Assembly: GCA_002127415.1 (NCBI GenBank)
Contig: MWJR01000190.1
Coordinates: 1-5,476 of the forward strand
Reading direction: 5' to 3'
DNA length: 5,476 bases
Origin: Calditrichaeota bacterium AABM5.125.24
GTDB lineage: Bacteria > Electryoneota > AABM5-125-24 > Hatepunaeales > Hatepunaeaceae
In this document: piece after piece, positions 1 to 5,476 of the stretch
Layout: every line of letters begins with the position of its first letter
How positions within the stretch are numbered: the stretch's first letter is position 1
Program-made: the position numbers and the translations under genes
The notes under the pieces: model-generated
What the model was told of the DNA's origin: nothing
Seen by the model: only the letters and a program-made list of their open reading frames with translations
Databases searched by the model: none

Positions 1-661
1 TTATGGTGCCGTCTTCGTTAAGCACATTTTTGTATTCAAATTGTATGGATCCAGGTATGTGACCTTTGCGCTCGGTTTCGCCTTTTATACCATCATATTC
101 GTCTTTATTCCGGACATCAACAATAATTACATTCGCATCCTTTAGATGCCCCTTCACATATTCCGTTGAAGCTATCTCTCCTTCATCCGGGGAGGCGGCG
201 AAAGATGCGGGCGACACAGTAGTGGCTTCTTTGGTAACAGGCTTCCGCGCTTTTCGCCACATTTTCATCTGCCCGTTTAATATCCTTACATCATCGCAAC
301 CCAGGTAATCAAGGATCCAGTAGAGTCTTCCTGCAAGTTTATTCTCCCCGCCGTCATAGACAACAATTGTGTTCTTCTCGCTTACTCCCTTGTCGCCCAG
401 TATCTTCGCAATTTCCTCAGAACCTCTCAGCAGGGCTTTGATCTCACCGTCCTTATACAGATCTTTGTGCCAGACATTAACCGCGCCCTTTATGTGCACT
501 TTGCCGTAATCCTCAGGTGACCGGGCAGATACAATTATCACATTCTCTTCATCCATAATTTTCGCAAGCTCATTGGGAGAGATGATTTCCCCGAACGAAA
601 ATGGAGTCTGGAAGAGAAGAATAAAGGCTACAAGCATTCCTTTAAGTGTAATGCTCTTCAT
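1..661 (-). CDS. Exported tandem-rhodanese thiosulfate sulfurtransferase (3' end cut off)
   Basis: The frame is open from ATG at 661 to the window edge, giving 220 residues with no stop. Residues 1-24 form a Sec signal peptide (MKS start, hydrophobic core, likely cleavage near FSFG/E) with no lipobox, so a soluble periplasmic protein is expected. The first rhodanese domain (about 25-142) contains VIIVSARSPEDY, a VHIKGAVNV turn and VVYDGGENKLAGRLYW. Asp occupies the catalytic-Cys position, as is normal for the non-catalytic N-terminal domain of two-domain thiosulfate/mercaptopyruvate sulfurtransferases. The second domain starts near 163 with VIIVDVRNKDEYDG and GHIPGS; its catalytic Cys loop lies outside the window, so activity cannot be judged. 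An AAGGAG ribosome site (670-675) sits 8 nt before the ATG. The family moves sulfane sulfur from thiosulfate to a thiol acceptor. The gene is probably transcribed from its own promoter, separately from the porin gene. Confidence 0.88.
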   Translation of the reverse strand, partial: MKSITLKGMLVAFILLFQTPFSFGEIISPNELAKIMDEENVIIVSARSPEDYGKVHIKGAVNVWHKDLYKDGEIKALLRGSEEIAKILGDKGVSEKNTIVVYDGGENKLAGRLYWILDYLGCDDVRILNGQMKMWRKARKPVTKEATTVSPASFAASPDEGEIASTEYVKGHLKDANVIIVDVRNKDEYDGIKGETERKGHIPGSIQFEYKNVLNEDGTI

Positions 662-698
662 TTTATTTTCTCCTTCTGTTTGAAAATCGAATTTGTCG

Positions 699-751
699 CT
701 GTCAGCTCTCTGTGACTGACAGTTTAATTCAATTGTTGGCAGGGTTGTCAA
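699..751 (-). promoter_or_regulatory. Candidate promoter with start-site inverted repeat (copy A)
   Basis: Reading the minus strand, TTGACA (751-746) matches the sigma-70 -35 consensus. After 17 bp comes a weak -10, ATTAAA (728-723). Immediately downstream is a perfect 7-bp inverted repeat, CTGTCAG and CTGACAG (arms 716-722 and 699-705, 10-nt spacer), where transcription would begin. The start codon is 37 nt further on. The same arrangement recurs upstream of the two-domain rhodanese gene at 3091-3144, which supports a functional element such as a repressor operator. The -10 match is poor and no regulator gene is in the window. Confidence 0.5.
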
Positions 752-789
752 CCGAAGTGGAATGACACAGGCGCCATCTTGCTGTGACA

Positions 790-828
790 CCCCTCTCCTC
801 CCCCAGCTTCGCGGGGGGAGGAGAGGGG
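790..828. repeat. Perfect GC-rich palindrome, 15-bp arms
   Basis: Arms 790-804 and 814-828 are exact reverse complements (CCCCTCTCCTCCCCC and its complement) around a 9-nt centre. The hairpin lies 39 nt past the porin stop codon and upstream of the tandem-rhodanese promoter. It could end the porin transcript or protect its 3' end. There is no T-run after it on the minus strand, so it is not a classical intrinsic terminator. Its polypyrimidine/polypurine composition resembles dispersed palindromic repeats found in many genomes, but no second copy is present here. Confidence 0.75.
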
Positions 829-867
829 GCACAATAAATCGGCCCCTATGTGGATGCTAAAGAACTA

Positions 868-1902
868 TTAAAACTTTACTTGAACCTGAACAAGAATCTG
901 GTCGTTATCGACCTCTCTTCCATCCTCTTCGGCACAGTAAAGATAGTTGATCTGAACCCTCGTCCAATCGTTGATGAAATAGTTTAACCCGTAAGTCGTT
1001 ATCTGCTCCAGGTCCTTTTCTACGTCCATATTCGGGTCCCAGGATTCGCATTTTATCACAGGCTGAAGATTCCATTGAGTCATATACATTCCCTGAACAA
1101 AGAACCCGCTCCTCTCGACGGTCCCCTGAACAAGCTCACCGGCACCACCGCCACAGCCGCCACCGCCTACTGTGTATGACCCGACATCCTCACCATAGAT
1201 ATACTCGCCCTGAAGCAGGAAATCTGCGTACTTGACCTCCAGTTCACCTCCATATCTTGTTCTTTCATCTTCGTCCGCCTCTTCTATCGCAGGTTTTGAT
1301 TTTCCAAGTCTGTAGCTTCCGCCCACATTAACGAATTCTATGGGTGACAGAACAATTCTTCCCACAATGTCTTTTCCCTTATTATCATCTTTTTCCCCCA
1401 TACCGGTGCCGTTCATCAGGGCAAAGCTGTAAGAGACCATTTTCTCGTAATCGCCAAACAGCATCATTCCAATGTCACGGCCCGGACCTGCCAGTTGACT
1501 TACAACCTTCGAGCGGTTGATCGTGTGCAAGCCTGCGCAAGAAGTGTTCAATTCAAGGCTGAAGGGCGATTTGAATTGACCCATCGAAAAACTGGCATAG
1601 GGAGCTAAACGTGAGTATGTAATGAATCCGTCCAGGAGGAAAGGGGCGTCCGTCTTGAATGGACTGAACTCAATGAACAAGTAGTAACTCACGTCATAGG
1701 GGATATTCCCGATGAATCCGACTCGCGCCCGATTGAATGTATAGGTAACTTCATCGGTCTCCTCTTTGTATTCAATCTGAGGCTGGAAGAATCCCACGAC
1801 TGAGACCCCTTCTTCGGATGTTGCTTCCATGCAGCCCTGTCCTTGAACTACACCTGGAAGCATAAAGGCAAAGATCATTGCCACAAAAAAGAACTTATGC
1901 AT
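868..1902 (-). CDS. Outer-membrane porin, phosphate-selective porin O/P-like
   Basis: The 344-residue product starts at MHKFFFVAM, chosen because AAGGAG (1908-1913) lies 5 nt upstream; a Met 8 codons earlier lacks this support. Residues 1-21 are a signal peptide (cleavage near VQG/QG). The mature part alternates aromatic and polar residues as in beta-barrels (VSYYLFIEFSPF, RVQINYLY) and ends QVQVKF, the terminal-Phe signature for outer-membrane insertion. GQFKSPFSLE, GRDIGMMLFGDYEK and a C-terminal INDWTRVQINY are typical of the porin O/P family (PF07396). It has five Cys in the precursor (24, 122, 250, 285, 323), one in a glycine-rich loop GGGGCGGGAG at 246-255. Placed among rhodaneses and a sulfur transporter, it likely admits sulfur oxyanions or related species; Geobacter ExtI is a possible functional relative, but this is inferred from context. 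The substrate is unknown. Confidence 0.85.
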   Translation of the reverse strand: MHKFFFVAMIFAFMLPGVVQGQGCMEATSEEGVSVVGFFQPQIEYKEETDEVTYTFNRARVGFIGNIPYDVSYYLFIEFSPFKTDAPFLLDGFITYSRLAPYASFSMGQFKSPFSLELNTSCAGLHTINRSKVVSQLAGPGRDIGMMLFGDYEKMVSYSFALMNGTGMGEKDDNKGKDIVGRIVLSPIEFVNVGGSYRLGKSKPAIEEADEDERTRYGGELEVKYADFLLQGEYIYGEDVGSYTVGGGGCGGGAGELVQGTVERSGFFVQGMYMTQWNLQPVIKCESWDPNMDVEKDLEQITTYGLNYFINDWTRVQINYLYCAEEDGREVDNDQILVQVQVKF

Positions 1903-2066
1903 TTTTTCTCCTTTTTTTGAGGGCAAGGCGCAAACAACTTATCGGTTTGCCCCATTTATTGTTCAGATTTCCAAGAAGTCGATAGTCGGATTTGTCCTCA
2001 ACCCCGATGGTCGCGGTCGTGTCCGACCACGACTACCTGGATTTGTTTGCTATCTGTGGTTAGGGA
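1903..2066. other. Structured intergenic region upstream of the porin
   Basis: No gene is visible. The region holds an 8-bp inverted repeat, GCAAACAA (1930-1937) with TTGTTTGC (2043-2050). Inside it are a smaller hairpin, GTCGTG (2016-2021) with CACGAC (2028-2033), and a further pair, GTCGGA (1985-1990) with TCCGAC (2022-2027), which overlaps the hairpin loop. GTTTGC also occurs at 1945-1950, so alternative pairing with 1930-1935 is possible. This could be a porin leader with regulatory folding, a degenerate small mobile repeat, or the 3' end of the upstream rhodanese transcript. No strong sigma-70 promoter was seen; a very weak candidate, TCGACT-N17-ATAAAT, reads toward the porin. Confidence 0.35.
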
Positions 2067-2077
2067 TCACTGATCCC
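2063..2077. repeat. Palindrome spanning a stop codon
   Basis: GGGATCA (2063-2069) and TGATCCC (2071-2077) are exact reverse complements around one central base. The TGA stop codon of the two-domain rhodanese gene lies inside the left arm. As RNA it could form a 6-bp stem with a 3-nt loop, too small for a terminator alone. It may be chance or a minor 3'-end element. Confidence 0.45.
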
Positions 2078-3050
2078 ATTCGGTGGTTACGTATGGATGA
2101 TCGTTAGATCCTCCCCACTTTTTGGTTTCAAGTATGTTGTATATCATCGCATTTGTACCGAACTCCAGAACCCTGGCATCATAGCCAAGAACAGTCAGAT
2201 ACGCGGTAATTATTGATGCTGTCTGACCGGTCCAGCAATAGGTAACCACTGTTTTGCCCGGATCGAGATTTTTAAAGCCACCCCCGGCAATACTCAGGTT
2301 TTCATTAATGCGATACGCGCCGGCAATGTGACCGTATTTATCGACATCCGCCTGTGCCCAGTAATTATTAATGAAATAACCTCCGGGTGCATCGAGGACA
2401 GCCGCCGCATCGATTCCCTTGAAACCGGCATTAAGCATTGCGATAACACGCTCGGCAAGAATTCCCGGACCATCGGCAGCATTTGCGATGAACACCGGGG
2501 CATTGAACTCTTGCGGTGTAGCCGTGGCTCCAGTTGTCCAGTTGGCATGCCCATCGGCAATACTGTCGATATTACCTGACCACTCATCGAAAACCTCATT
2601 CCACGAACTCATGCCCCACTTCAGGGTTTTCGCATCAGGATATCCGCTAAGCCGCAGCGCAACAACCGCATAACAGGAAGCCAGCCCTGTGTAACTGGCA
2701 ACCACTATGGTCTTGCCACCGCTATTTGCCGCATCCATAAGAATTCTATCCGGCGATGAGGATACTGCACCCTCAATATGGCCCAAATTATCGTAATCCC
2801 CCTGCCTGCGGACATCCATTATGTAATAGTCGTCTCTATCGGCAGCAAGTGTTGAGTCGTCAATAATCCAGCCACTTAAGATGTCTGGAATATCCATGCC
2901 ATTTTCGACCATATATGTGGTCAGTGTTTCGAAGGAGGTTCCTGCAGCAGGTGCTGCTGGACCTTCTTCTCCCTTGCAGCCCATTAAAAATGTTATTGAG
3001 GCCGCGGTTAGCACTGCTGCGAAAAGCAGCAAACTTCTCTCTTTTTTCAT
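2067..3050 (-). CDS. Two-domain rhodanese lipoprotein, first domain degenerate
   Basis: The product is 327 residues with a Sec/lipoprotein signal ending in lipobox LMGC (Cys25), so it is anchored in the periplasm or outer membrane by lipid. A short Ala/Pro linker precedes two rhodanese domains. Domain 1 (about 40-160) has YYIMDVRRQGDY and LGHIEGAV, but its active-site loop reads VVASYTGLAS: Ser119 stands where Cys is expected, with Cys126 seven residues on. Domain 2 (about 185-315) has KYGHIAGAYRI and a full loop TYCWTGQTAS with Cys272, so it is the likely catalytic persulfide-forming domain. Each domain also keeps the late conserved segment (SGYPDAKTLKWG; LGYDARVLEFG). The family usually transfers sulfane sulfur; the donor and acceptor here are unknown. 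Translation begins after an AAGGGG-type ribosome site, and a promoter-like leader lies upstream. Lipoproteins of this kind sit beside outer-membrane channels in Geobacter ext clusters, which fits the porin gene next door. Confidence 0.9.
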   Translation of the reverse strand: MKKERSLLLFAAVLTAASITFLMGCKGEEGPAAPAAGTSFETLTTYMVENGMDIPDILSGWIIDDSTLAADRDDYYIMDVRRQGDYDNLGHIEGAVSSSPDRILMDAANSGGKTIVVASYTGLASCYAVVALRLSGYPDAKTLKWGMSSWNEVFDEWSGNIDSIADGHANWTTGATATPQEFNAPVFIANAADGPGILAERVIAMLNAGFKGIDAAAVLDAPGGYFINNYWAQADVDKYGHIAGAYRINENLSIAGGGFKNLDPGKTVVTYCWTGQTASIITAYLTVLGYDARVLEFGTNAMIYNILETKKWGGSNDHPYVTTEWDQ

Positions 3051-3081
3051 GATTTCCCCTTTTCGTGTTTTCTGAAGACAG

Positions 3082-3144
3082 TGATAGCTGCTATCAGTTC
3101 TCTGCGGTTGACAGCATTGATTTAACCGTTGTTATTGCCGTCAA
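3082..3144 (-). promoter_or_regulatory. Candidate promoter with start-site inverted repeat (copy B)
   Basis: On the minus strand, TTGACG (3144-3139) and a weak -10, ATCAAT (3121-3116), are 17 bp apart. An imperfect inverted repeat follows (arms 3108-3114 and 3091-3097, one mismatch and one G-T pair, 10-nt spacer) that matches copy A at 699-722. An extra dyad, TGATAG-CTG-CTATCA (3082-3096), overlaps the downstream arm. The two-domain rhodanese start codon lies 40 nt beyond the repeat. Conservation with copy A is about 39 of 56 aligned columns by eye with one gap, which is the main support. Confidence 0.5.
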
Positions 3145-3217
3145 CAACAGAGGGTTGATGATGGATAAGAATTCGTATGTTTAATTGCTTTCTTTGAAGC
3201 CGTTTATCATTTCTATA

Positions 3218-3790
3218 TCACCCACACCCGGCTTCTTCCACTTCCTCCTCTTCCTCTTCCAGTGCTTCAGGGCCATACTCCCATACTACCCAGCCACCGG
3301 CAAGACTCTTAACATTAGTGTATCCGAGTATAACCAGTGTCTCAGCGGCCAGAGCTCCCAGCTCACCCTTTTTGCAATAAACGATTATCTCCTCATCCTT
3401 CTCAGGAACATACATCCCTTCATCATCCCAGAACTTCTCATTTGCAATCTTAAACTCAAGAACACCACGGGGTATTGAGATGGATCCGGGAATATTGCTC
3501 TCATCATATTCCCCTGGCTCACGAACATCTATCAAGATGAATGGATCATCACCATCCATCTTGGTCCTAAAATCCTCAATTGAAATCTCGGTTATTCCGG
3601 CCTTTGCTTCCCTCACCATCTCCTTTGCATCTTCGTATACGTGAGGGGCGGTTCCGTCGATCCCAGCACCTCCGCAGCCAACGAGGAACACCATAGCAAT
3701 AAGCGCCGGACAAGCCTTAGCTGCTGTCAGCGCCCTTGCAATCGCTGTCAGCCCGCCGCGGCCAACAGTAAGTTTATGGCCGTTTTTCAT
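3218..3790 (-). CDS. Single-domain rhodanese lipoprotein with acidic Cys-ending tail
   Basis: The product is 190 residues starting at MKNGHKL, chosen because of the strong AAGGAGGG ribosome site 7 nt upstream; an earlier in-frame Met at 3838 would overlap the transporter gene by 32 bp. A long N-terminal signal leads to lipobox LVGC (Cys39), so the protein is exported and lipid-anchored. The rhodanese domain (about 66-175) contains FILIDVREPGEYDESNIPGS and the active-site loop VYCKKGELGA with Cys139, followed by LGYTNVKSLAGGW, which completes the fold. The tail (175-190) is a run of Glu ending AGCG, giving an extra Cys at 189. It lies 16 bp after the transporter gene and is almost certainly co-transcribed with it, suggesting that it delivers or removes sulfur at the periplasmic face of the transporter. 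Partner and donor are inferred, not shown. Confidence 0.92.
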   Translation of the reverse strand: MKNGHKLTVGRGGLTAIARALTAAKACPALIAMVFLVGCGGAGIDGTAPHVYEDAKEMVREAKAGITEISIEDFRTKMDGDDPFILIDVREPGEYDESNIPGSISIPRGVLEFKIANEKFWDDEGMYVPEKDEEIIVYCKKGELGALAAETLVILGYTNVKSLAGGWVVWEYGPEALEEEEEEVEEAGCG

Positions 3791-3797
3791 TGTATTT

Positions 3798-3805
3798 CCC
3801 TCCTT
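3798..3805 (-). promoter_or_regulatory. Ribosome binding site fixing the rhodanese lipoprotein start
   Basis: The minus strand reads AAGGAGGG, 7 nt before the ATG at 3790 and directly after the transporter's TAG stop (3809-3807). This near-perfect anti-16S match supports the shorter start and implies translational linkage with the upstream gene. Confidence 0.8.
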
Positions 3806-3806
3806 A

Positions 3807-5021
3807 CTATATCGCGGAAAACTTACCGGTTCGCTCATTCCACTTCACGAATACATACCAGAAGGTGATTATTACCATGAAGAGCAACAAGGCTCCCCAG
3901 TAGCCCATCGAGTCTGGCAGGAAAACATTCTGTTTGGCCCACTCCGGCAGGATTTTCGAGAATCCGGGAACGACGTATAACTTTGAGATTGGGGCCATTA
4001 ACATAAAACCCAAGGCTGAAGCCCACAATTTTACCTGGCCTTCACCAGCTCTCCAGAGTGTGCCGACTGCACATCCACCGGCGATAGTCATACCAAGGCC
4101 AAAGATGGTCCCGCCTATCAGCGCCCTGAGCCAGAAGTTCGGGAAGACCTGTGTCATAGCAAGGGCGCGTGCAGCGCCAGGAGTTGCTGTGCCGACACCC
4201 ATATATTTGATGACCACGAAGCCGAATATGCCGATCAGTAGAAAAGCCATGATCGCAACCGGAGCCTCGGACTCACCCGTCATAAATGGTTCGCGAAAAG
4301 CCCTGGTAACACAGAACCGCGATCGCTGGCAGATGATTCCTAACAATAAACCGATAACCATGAACCATGTAAGAATGTTATCAGCCTTGTATAATAAGGA
4401 GCCACCTATCAAGAGAAAAGCTATGACTATAACGCCTAAAATGGGTTGCCATACCCCAGATTTACCGCTTGCAGCTAACAGGGTCAAACTTTTACCCATG
4501 CTTAGCCCGGGGAGTTTTTCCATCTCCCAGAGCAGGTATCGCAGGGCGAGGAAACATCCAATTACAAAACCCAGGGCAAGGAAAATTGCCCCACCGGACA
4601 GCGCCGACCAACCACTGAGAAATCCTCCGATGGTGCAACCTAACCCCATAGTGGCGCCTAAAGCCATTAATACGCCACCGATAATTCCCTTGATTAACTC
4701 GCCAAGCGGGGGGACCCTGACGGCGAATTGACGCGACATCAGTGCACCGGCAAATGCGCCCAACACGGTCATGAGACCCAATAAACCATACGGATGTGTG
4801 ATAATTGAGCTCACCGCCTTTGTAAAGTGGATAATTCCGAGTGAATTATAGATATTCTGGCCCCAGTTGATATAGGAGCCTGTGCCTCCCCACGGTGATC
4901 TTACCAGGAAAAGACAGACGTTCAGGATAGCCAGCGTAATACCACCGACCCACATCGGCCAACTCTTGCCGAAGAATGTGGACCATAACTGGTGCCAGGC
5001 TCCCTTTTCGGAGTCTGCCAT
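3807..5021 (-). CDS. yeeE: YeeE/YedE-family sulfur-compound transporter (TsuA-like)
   Basis: This is a 404-residue inner-membrane protein with roughly nine or ten hydrophobic helices (for example 24-42, 80-96, 110-132, 143-160, 192-210, 214-231, 256-273, 298-316, 331-347, 374-392). It carries the Cys motifs of the Sulf_transp family (PF04143): MGLGCTIGGFLSG (Cys129), CQRSRFCVTRAFR (Cys231, Cys237) and IAGGCAVGTLWRAGEG (Cys317). In characterised TsuA these Cys/Gly motifs line an hourglass path that passes thiosulfate inward, and the two similar halves are internal repeats. The ATG at 5021 follows an AAAAGGGG ribosome site. The gene lies 120 bp downstream of a TusA-like gene and 16 bp before a rhodanese lipoprotein; the yeeE-tusA pairing is a known association in thiosulfate uptake and selenium metabolism. 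The exact substrate (thiosulfate, persulfide or a selenium species) cannot be read from sequence. Confidence 0.92.
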   Translation of the reverse strand: MADSEKGAWHQLWSTFFGKSWPMWVGGITLAILNVCLFLVRSPWGGTGSYINWGQNIYNSLGIIHFTKAVSSIITHPYGLLGLMTVLGAFAGALMSRQFAVRVPPLGELIKGIIGGVLMALGATMGLGCTIGGFLSGWSALSGGAIFLALGFVIGCFLALRYLLWEMEKLPGLSMGKSLTLLAASGKSGVWQPILGVIVIAFLLIGGSLLYKADNILTWFMVIGLLLGIICQRSRFCVTRAFREPFMTGESEAPVAIMAFLLIGIFGFVVIKYMGVGTATPGAARALAMTQVFPNFWLRALIGGTIFGLGMTIAGGCAVGTLWRAGEGQVKLWASALGFMLMAPISKLYVVPGFSKILPEWAKQNVFLPDSMGYWGALLLFMVIITFWYVFVKWNERTGKFSAI

Positions 5022-5141
5022 ATTTATACCCCTTTTATTGGAAGAATAGCCTTCCCTTTAGAAAAAAACTGTCACAGGGAGAGTAAAACCAACGAAGCGG
5101 TTCAGCAAACAGTGTGAGGTTATCTCGAAATCCGAACCACT

Positions 5142-5375
5142 CTAAGCTTTGCGAATGTAAATCTTACTCACACCTCTCTCTTCCTCAACACCGAGGAATT
5201 CATTTCCTGTTTTTTCGCACCAGGGTGGCACGTCGTTCTTGGACCCGGGGTCAGTGCTGAGTAACTCAAGAACCTTTCCGCTATCCATTTTTTTCATTGC
5301 CTTTGCCATCTTGAGAATTGGCATTGGACAGGACAGCCCTTTGCAGTCCAGAACCTCGTCAGCTTGGATCGGCAT
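5142..5375 (-). CDS. tusA: TusA-family sulfur carrier protein (YeeD/TsuB-like)
   Basis: This is a 77-residue cytoplasmic protein of normal TusA size (PF01206). The start MPIQADEVLDCKG is preferred because AGGAG (5381-5385) lies 5 nt upstream; a Met 26 codons earlier adds a Lys/Tyr-rich stretch with no family similarity. The diagnostic motif is CKGLSCPMPILKMAKAMKK: Cys16 in CPMP is the sulfur-carrying residue, with Cys11 before it. A third Cys (53) occurs in PPWCEKTGNEFL, where TusA relatives from sulfur-oxidising bacteria and YeeD often have Cys. TusA proteins carry persulfide sulfur between sulfurtransferases. Next to a YeeE transporter it probably receives imported sulfur, as proposed for TsuB. 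AT-rich TATAAAAT-like sequence lies upstream, but no convincing -35 was found. It could share a transcript with the transporter, since no clear terminator lies in the 120-bp gap (5022-5141). Confidence 0.93.
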   Translation of the reverse strand: MPIQADEVLDCKGLSCPMPILKMAKAMKKMDSGKVLELLSTDPGSKNDVPPWCEKTGNEFLGVEEERGVSKIYIRKA

Positions 5376-5380
5376 TGTTT

Positions 5381-5385
5381 CTCCT
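5381..5385 (-). promoter_or_regulatory. Ribosome binding site fixing the TusA start
   Basis: AGGAG on the minus strand ends 5 nt before the ATG at 5375. It supports the 77-residue start over the longer in-frame start at 5453. Confidence 0.75.
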
Positions 5386-5452
5386 ATGATGTTGTGTTTA
5401 GTTATTAAGGGGTTCATTTTATACTTGTATTTTATGCTTTTCGCACATGTCA

Positions 5453-5470
5453 CTCCCGCTAAAACGGGAG
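5453..5470. repeat. Small dyad at the window end
   Basis: CTCCCG (5453-5458) and CGGGAG (5465-5470) pair around a 6-nt centre. The surrounding GTCACTCCCG context resembles dispersed palindromic repeats seen in many proteobacterial genomes. It may be such a repeat or an upstream gene's hairpin; it is cut close to the window edge. Confidence 0.4.
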
Positions 5471-5476
5471 GTGTGG

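Noticed and set aside
66..308. Plus-strand 80-codon frame opposite the tandem-rhodanese gene
   Set aside because: It is antisense to a clear rhodanese coding frame, with low-complexity Ser-rich content and no family resemblance.
2294..2599. Out-of-frame minus-strand frame inside the two-domain rhodanese, and plus-strand frames at 2328-2673
   Set aside because: They overlap a rhodanese gene with intact motifs in its own frame, and show no motifs or convincing ribosome sites.
3185..3478. Plus-strand 97-codon frame opposite the single-domain rhodanese
   Set aside because: The Leu/Phe-rich start comes from reading the complement of the Glu-rich tail, not from a real signal peptide.
3791..3838. 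Longer rhodanese lipoprotein start overlapping the transporter gene
   Set aside because: It would put 16 polar residues before the signal peptide, while a strong AAGGAGGG site precedes the internal ATG at 3790.
3934..4731. Long open frame (265 codons) on the plus strand opposite the transporter gene
   Set aside because: It lies fully antisense to a well-supported YeeE gene, its translation is Pro/Ile/Lys-rich with no recognisable motif, and it is explained by the transporter's codon usage.
5040..5070. Possible terminator between the TusA and transporter genes (T-run on the minus strand near 5063-5070)
   Set aside because: The T-run is preceded only by CTGTGACAG, which cannot fold into a real stem, and the GGAAG/CTTCC pair lies on the wrong side of it.
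5376..5453. Longer TusA start adding 26 residues
   Set aside because: TusA proteins start shortly before the CPMP motif, and the AGGAG site serves the ATG at 5375.

Overview
The window looks like part of a chromosome from a Gram-negative, probably anaerobic, sulfur-active bacterium of the Desulfobacterota/Deltaproteobacteria type. The Gram-negative call rests on a beta-barrel porin ending in phenylalanine plus two Sec lipoproteins. The lineage is inferred from gene content alone. All six recognisable genes are on the minus strand, so transcription runs from high to low coordinates. They form one theme: moving sulfur, or a chemically similar oxyanion, across both membranes and handling it as protein-bound persulfide.

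In the direction of transcription: a 77-residue TusA-family sulfur carrier (5375-5142); a YeeE/YedE (TsuA-like) inner-membrane sulfur-compound transporter (5021-3807); 16 bp further on, a single-domain rhodanese lipoprotein with an acidic, Cys-ending tail (3790-3218); a two-domain rhodanese lipoprotein whose first domain has Ser at the catalytic Cys position (3050-2067); a porin O/P-like outer-membrane channel (1902-868); and an exported tandem-rhodanese thiosulfate sulfurtransferase (661 down to the window edge, C-terminus missing). Several genes start at an internal Met with a good Shine-Dalgarno sequence rather than at the longest possible start.

Inferred working model: the porin admits a small sulfur (or selenium/tellurium) anion, the periplasmic rhodaneses process it or trap it as persulfide, YeeE carries thiosulfate or a similar species inward, and TusA accepts sulfur in the cytoplasm. 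From general knowledge, the layout recalls two known themes without matching either fully: the Geobacter ext cluster that pairs a rhodanese-like lipoprotein with the outer-membrane channel ExtI, and the YedE-TusA-DsrE cluster reported from sulfur-disproportionating bacteria. No cytochrome or DsrE gene is visible here.

The most interesting non-coding signal is a leader of about 55 bp present twice, upstream of the two-domain rhodanese and of the tandem rhodanese. Each copy has a TTGAC-type -35, a 17-bp spacer, a weak -10, and a conserved inverted repeat (CTGTCAG-N10-CTGACAG in the better copy) where transcription would start. It suggests a shared regulator. Other non-coding features are a perfect 15-bp-arm GC-rich palindrome after the porin, a structured 164-bp region upstream of the porin, and a small palindrome across the stop codon of the two-domain rhodanese. 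No RNA gene, CRISPR array or transposase is visible.
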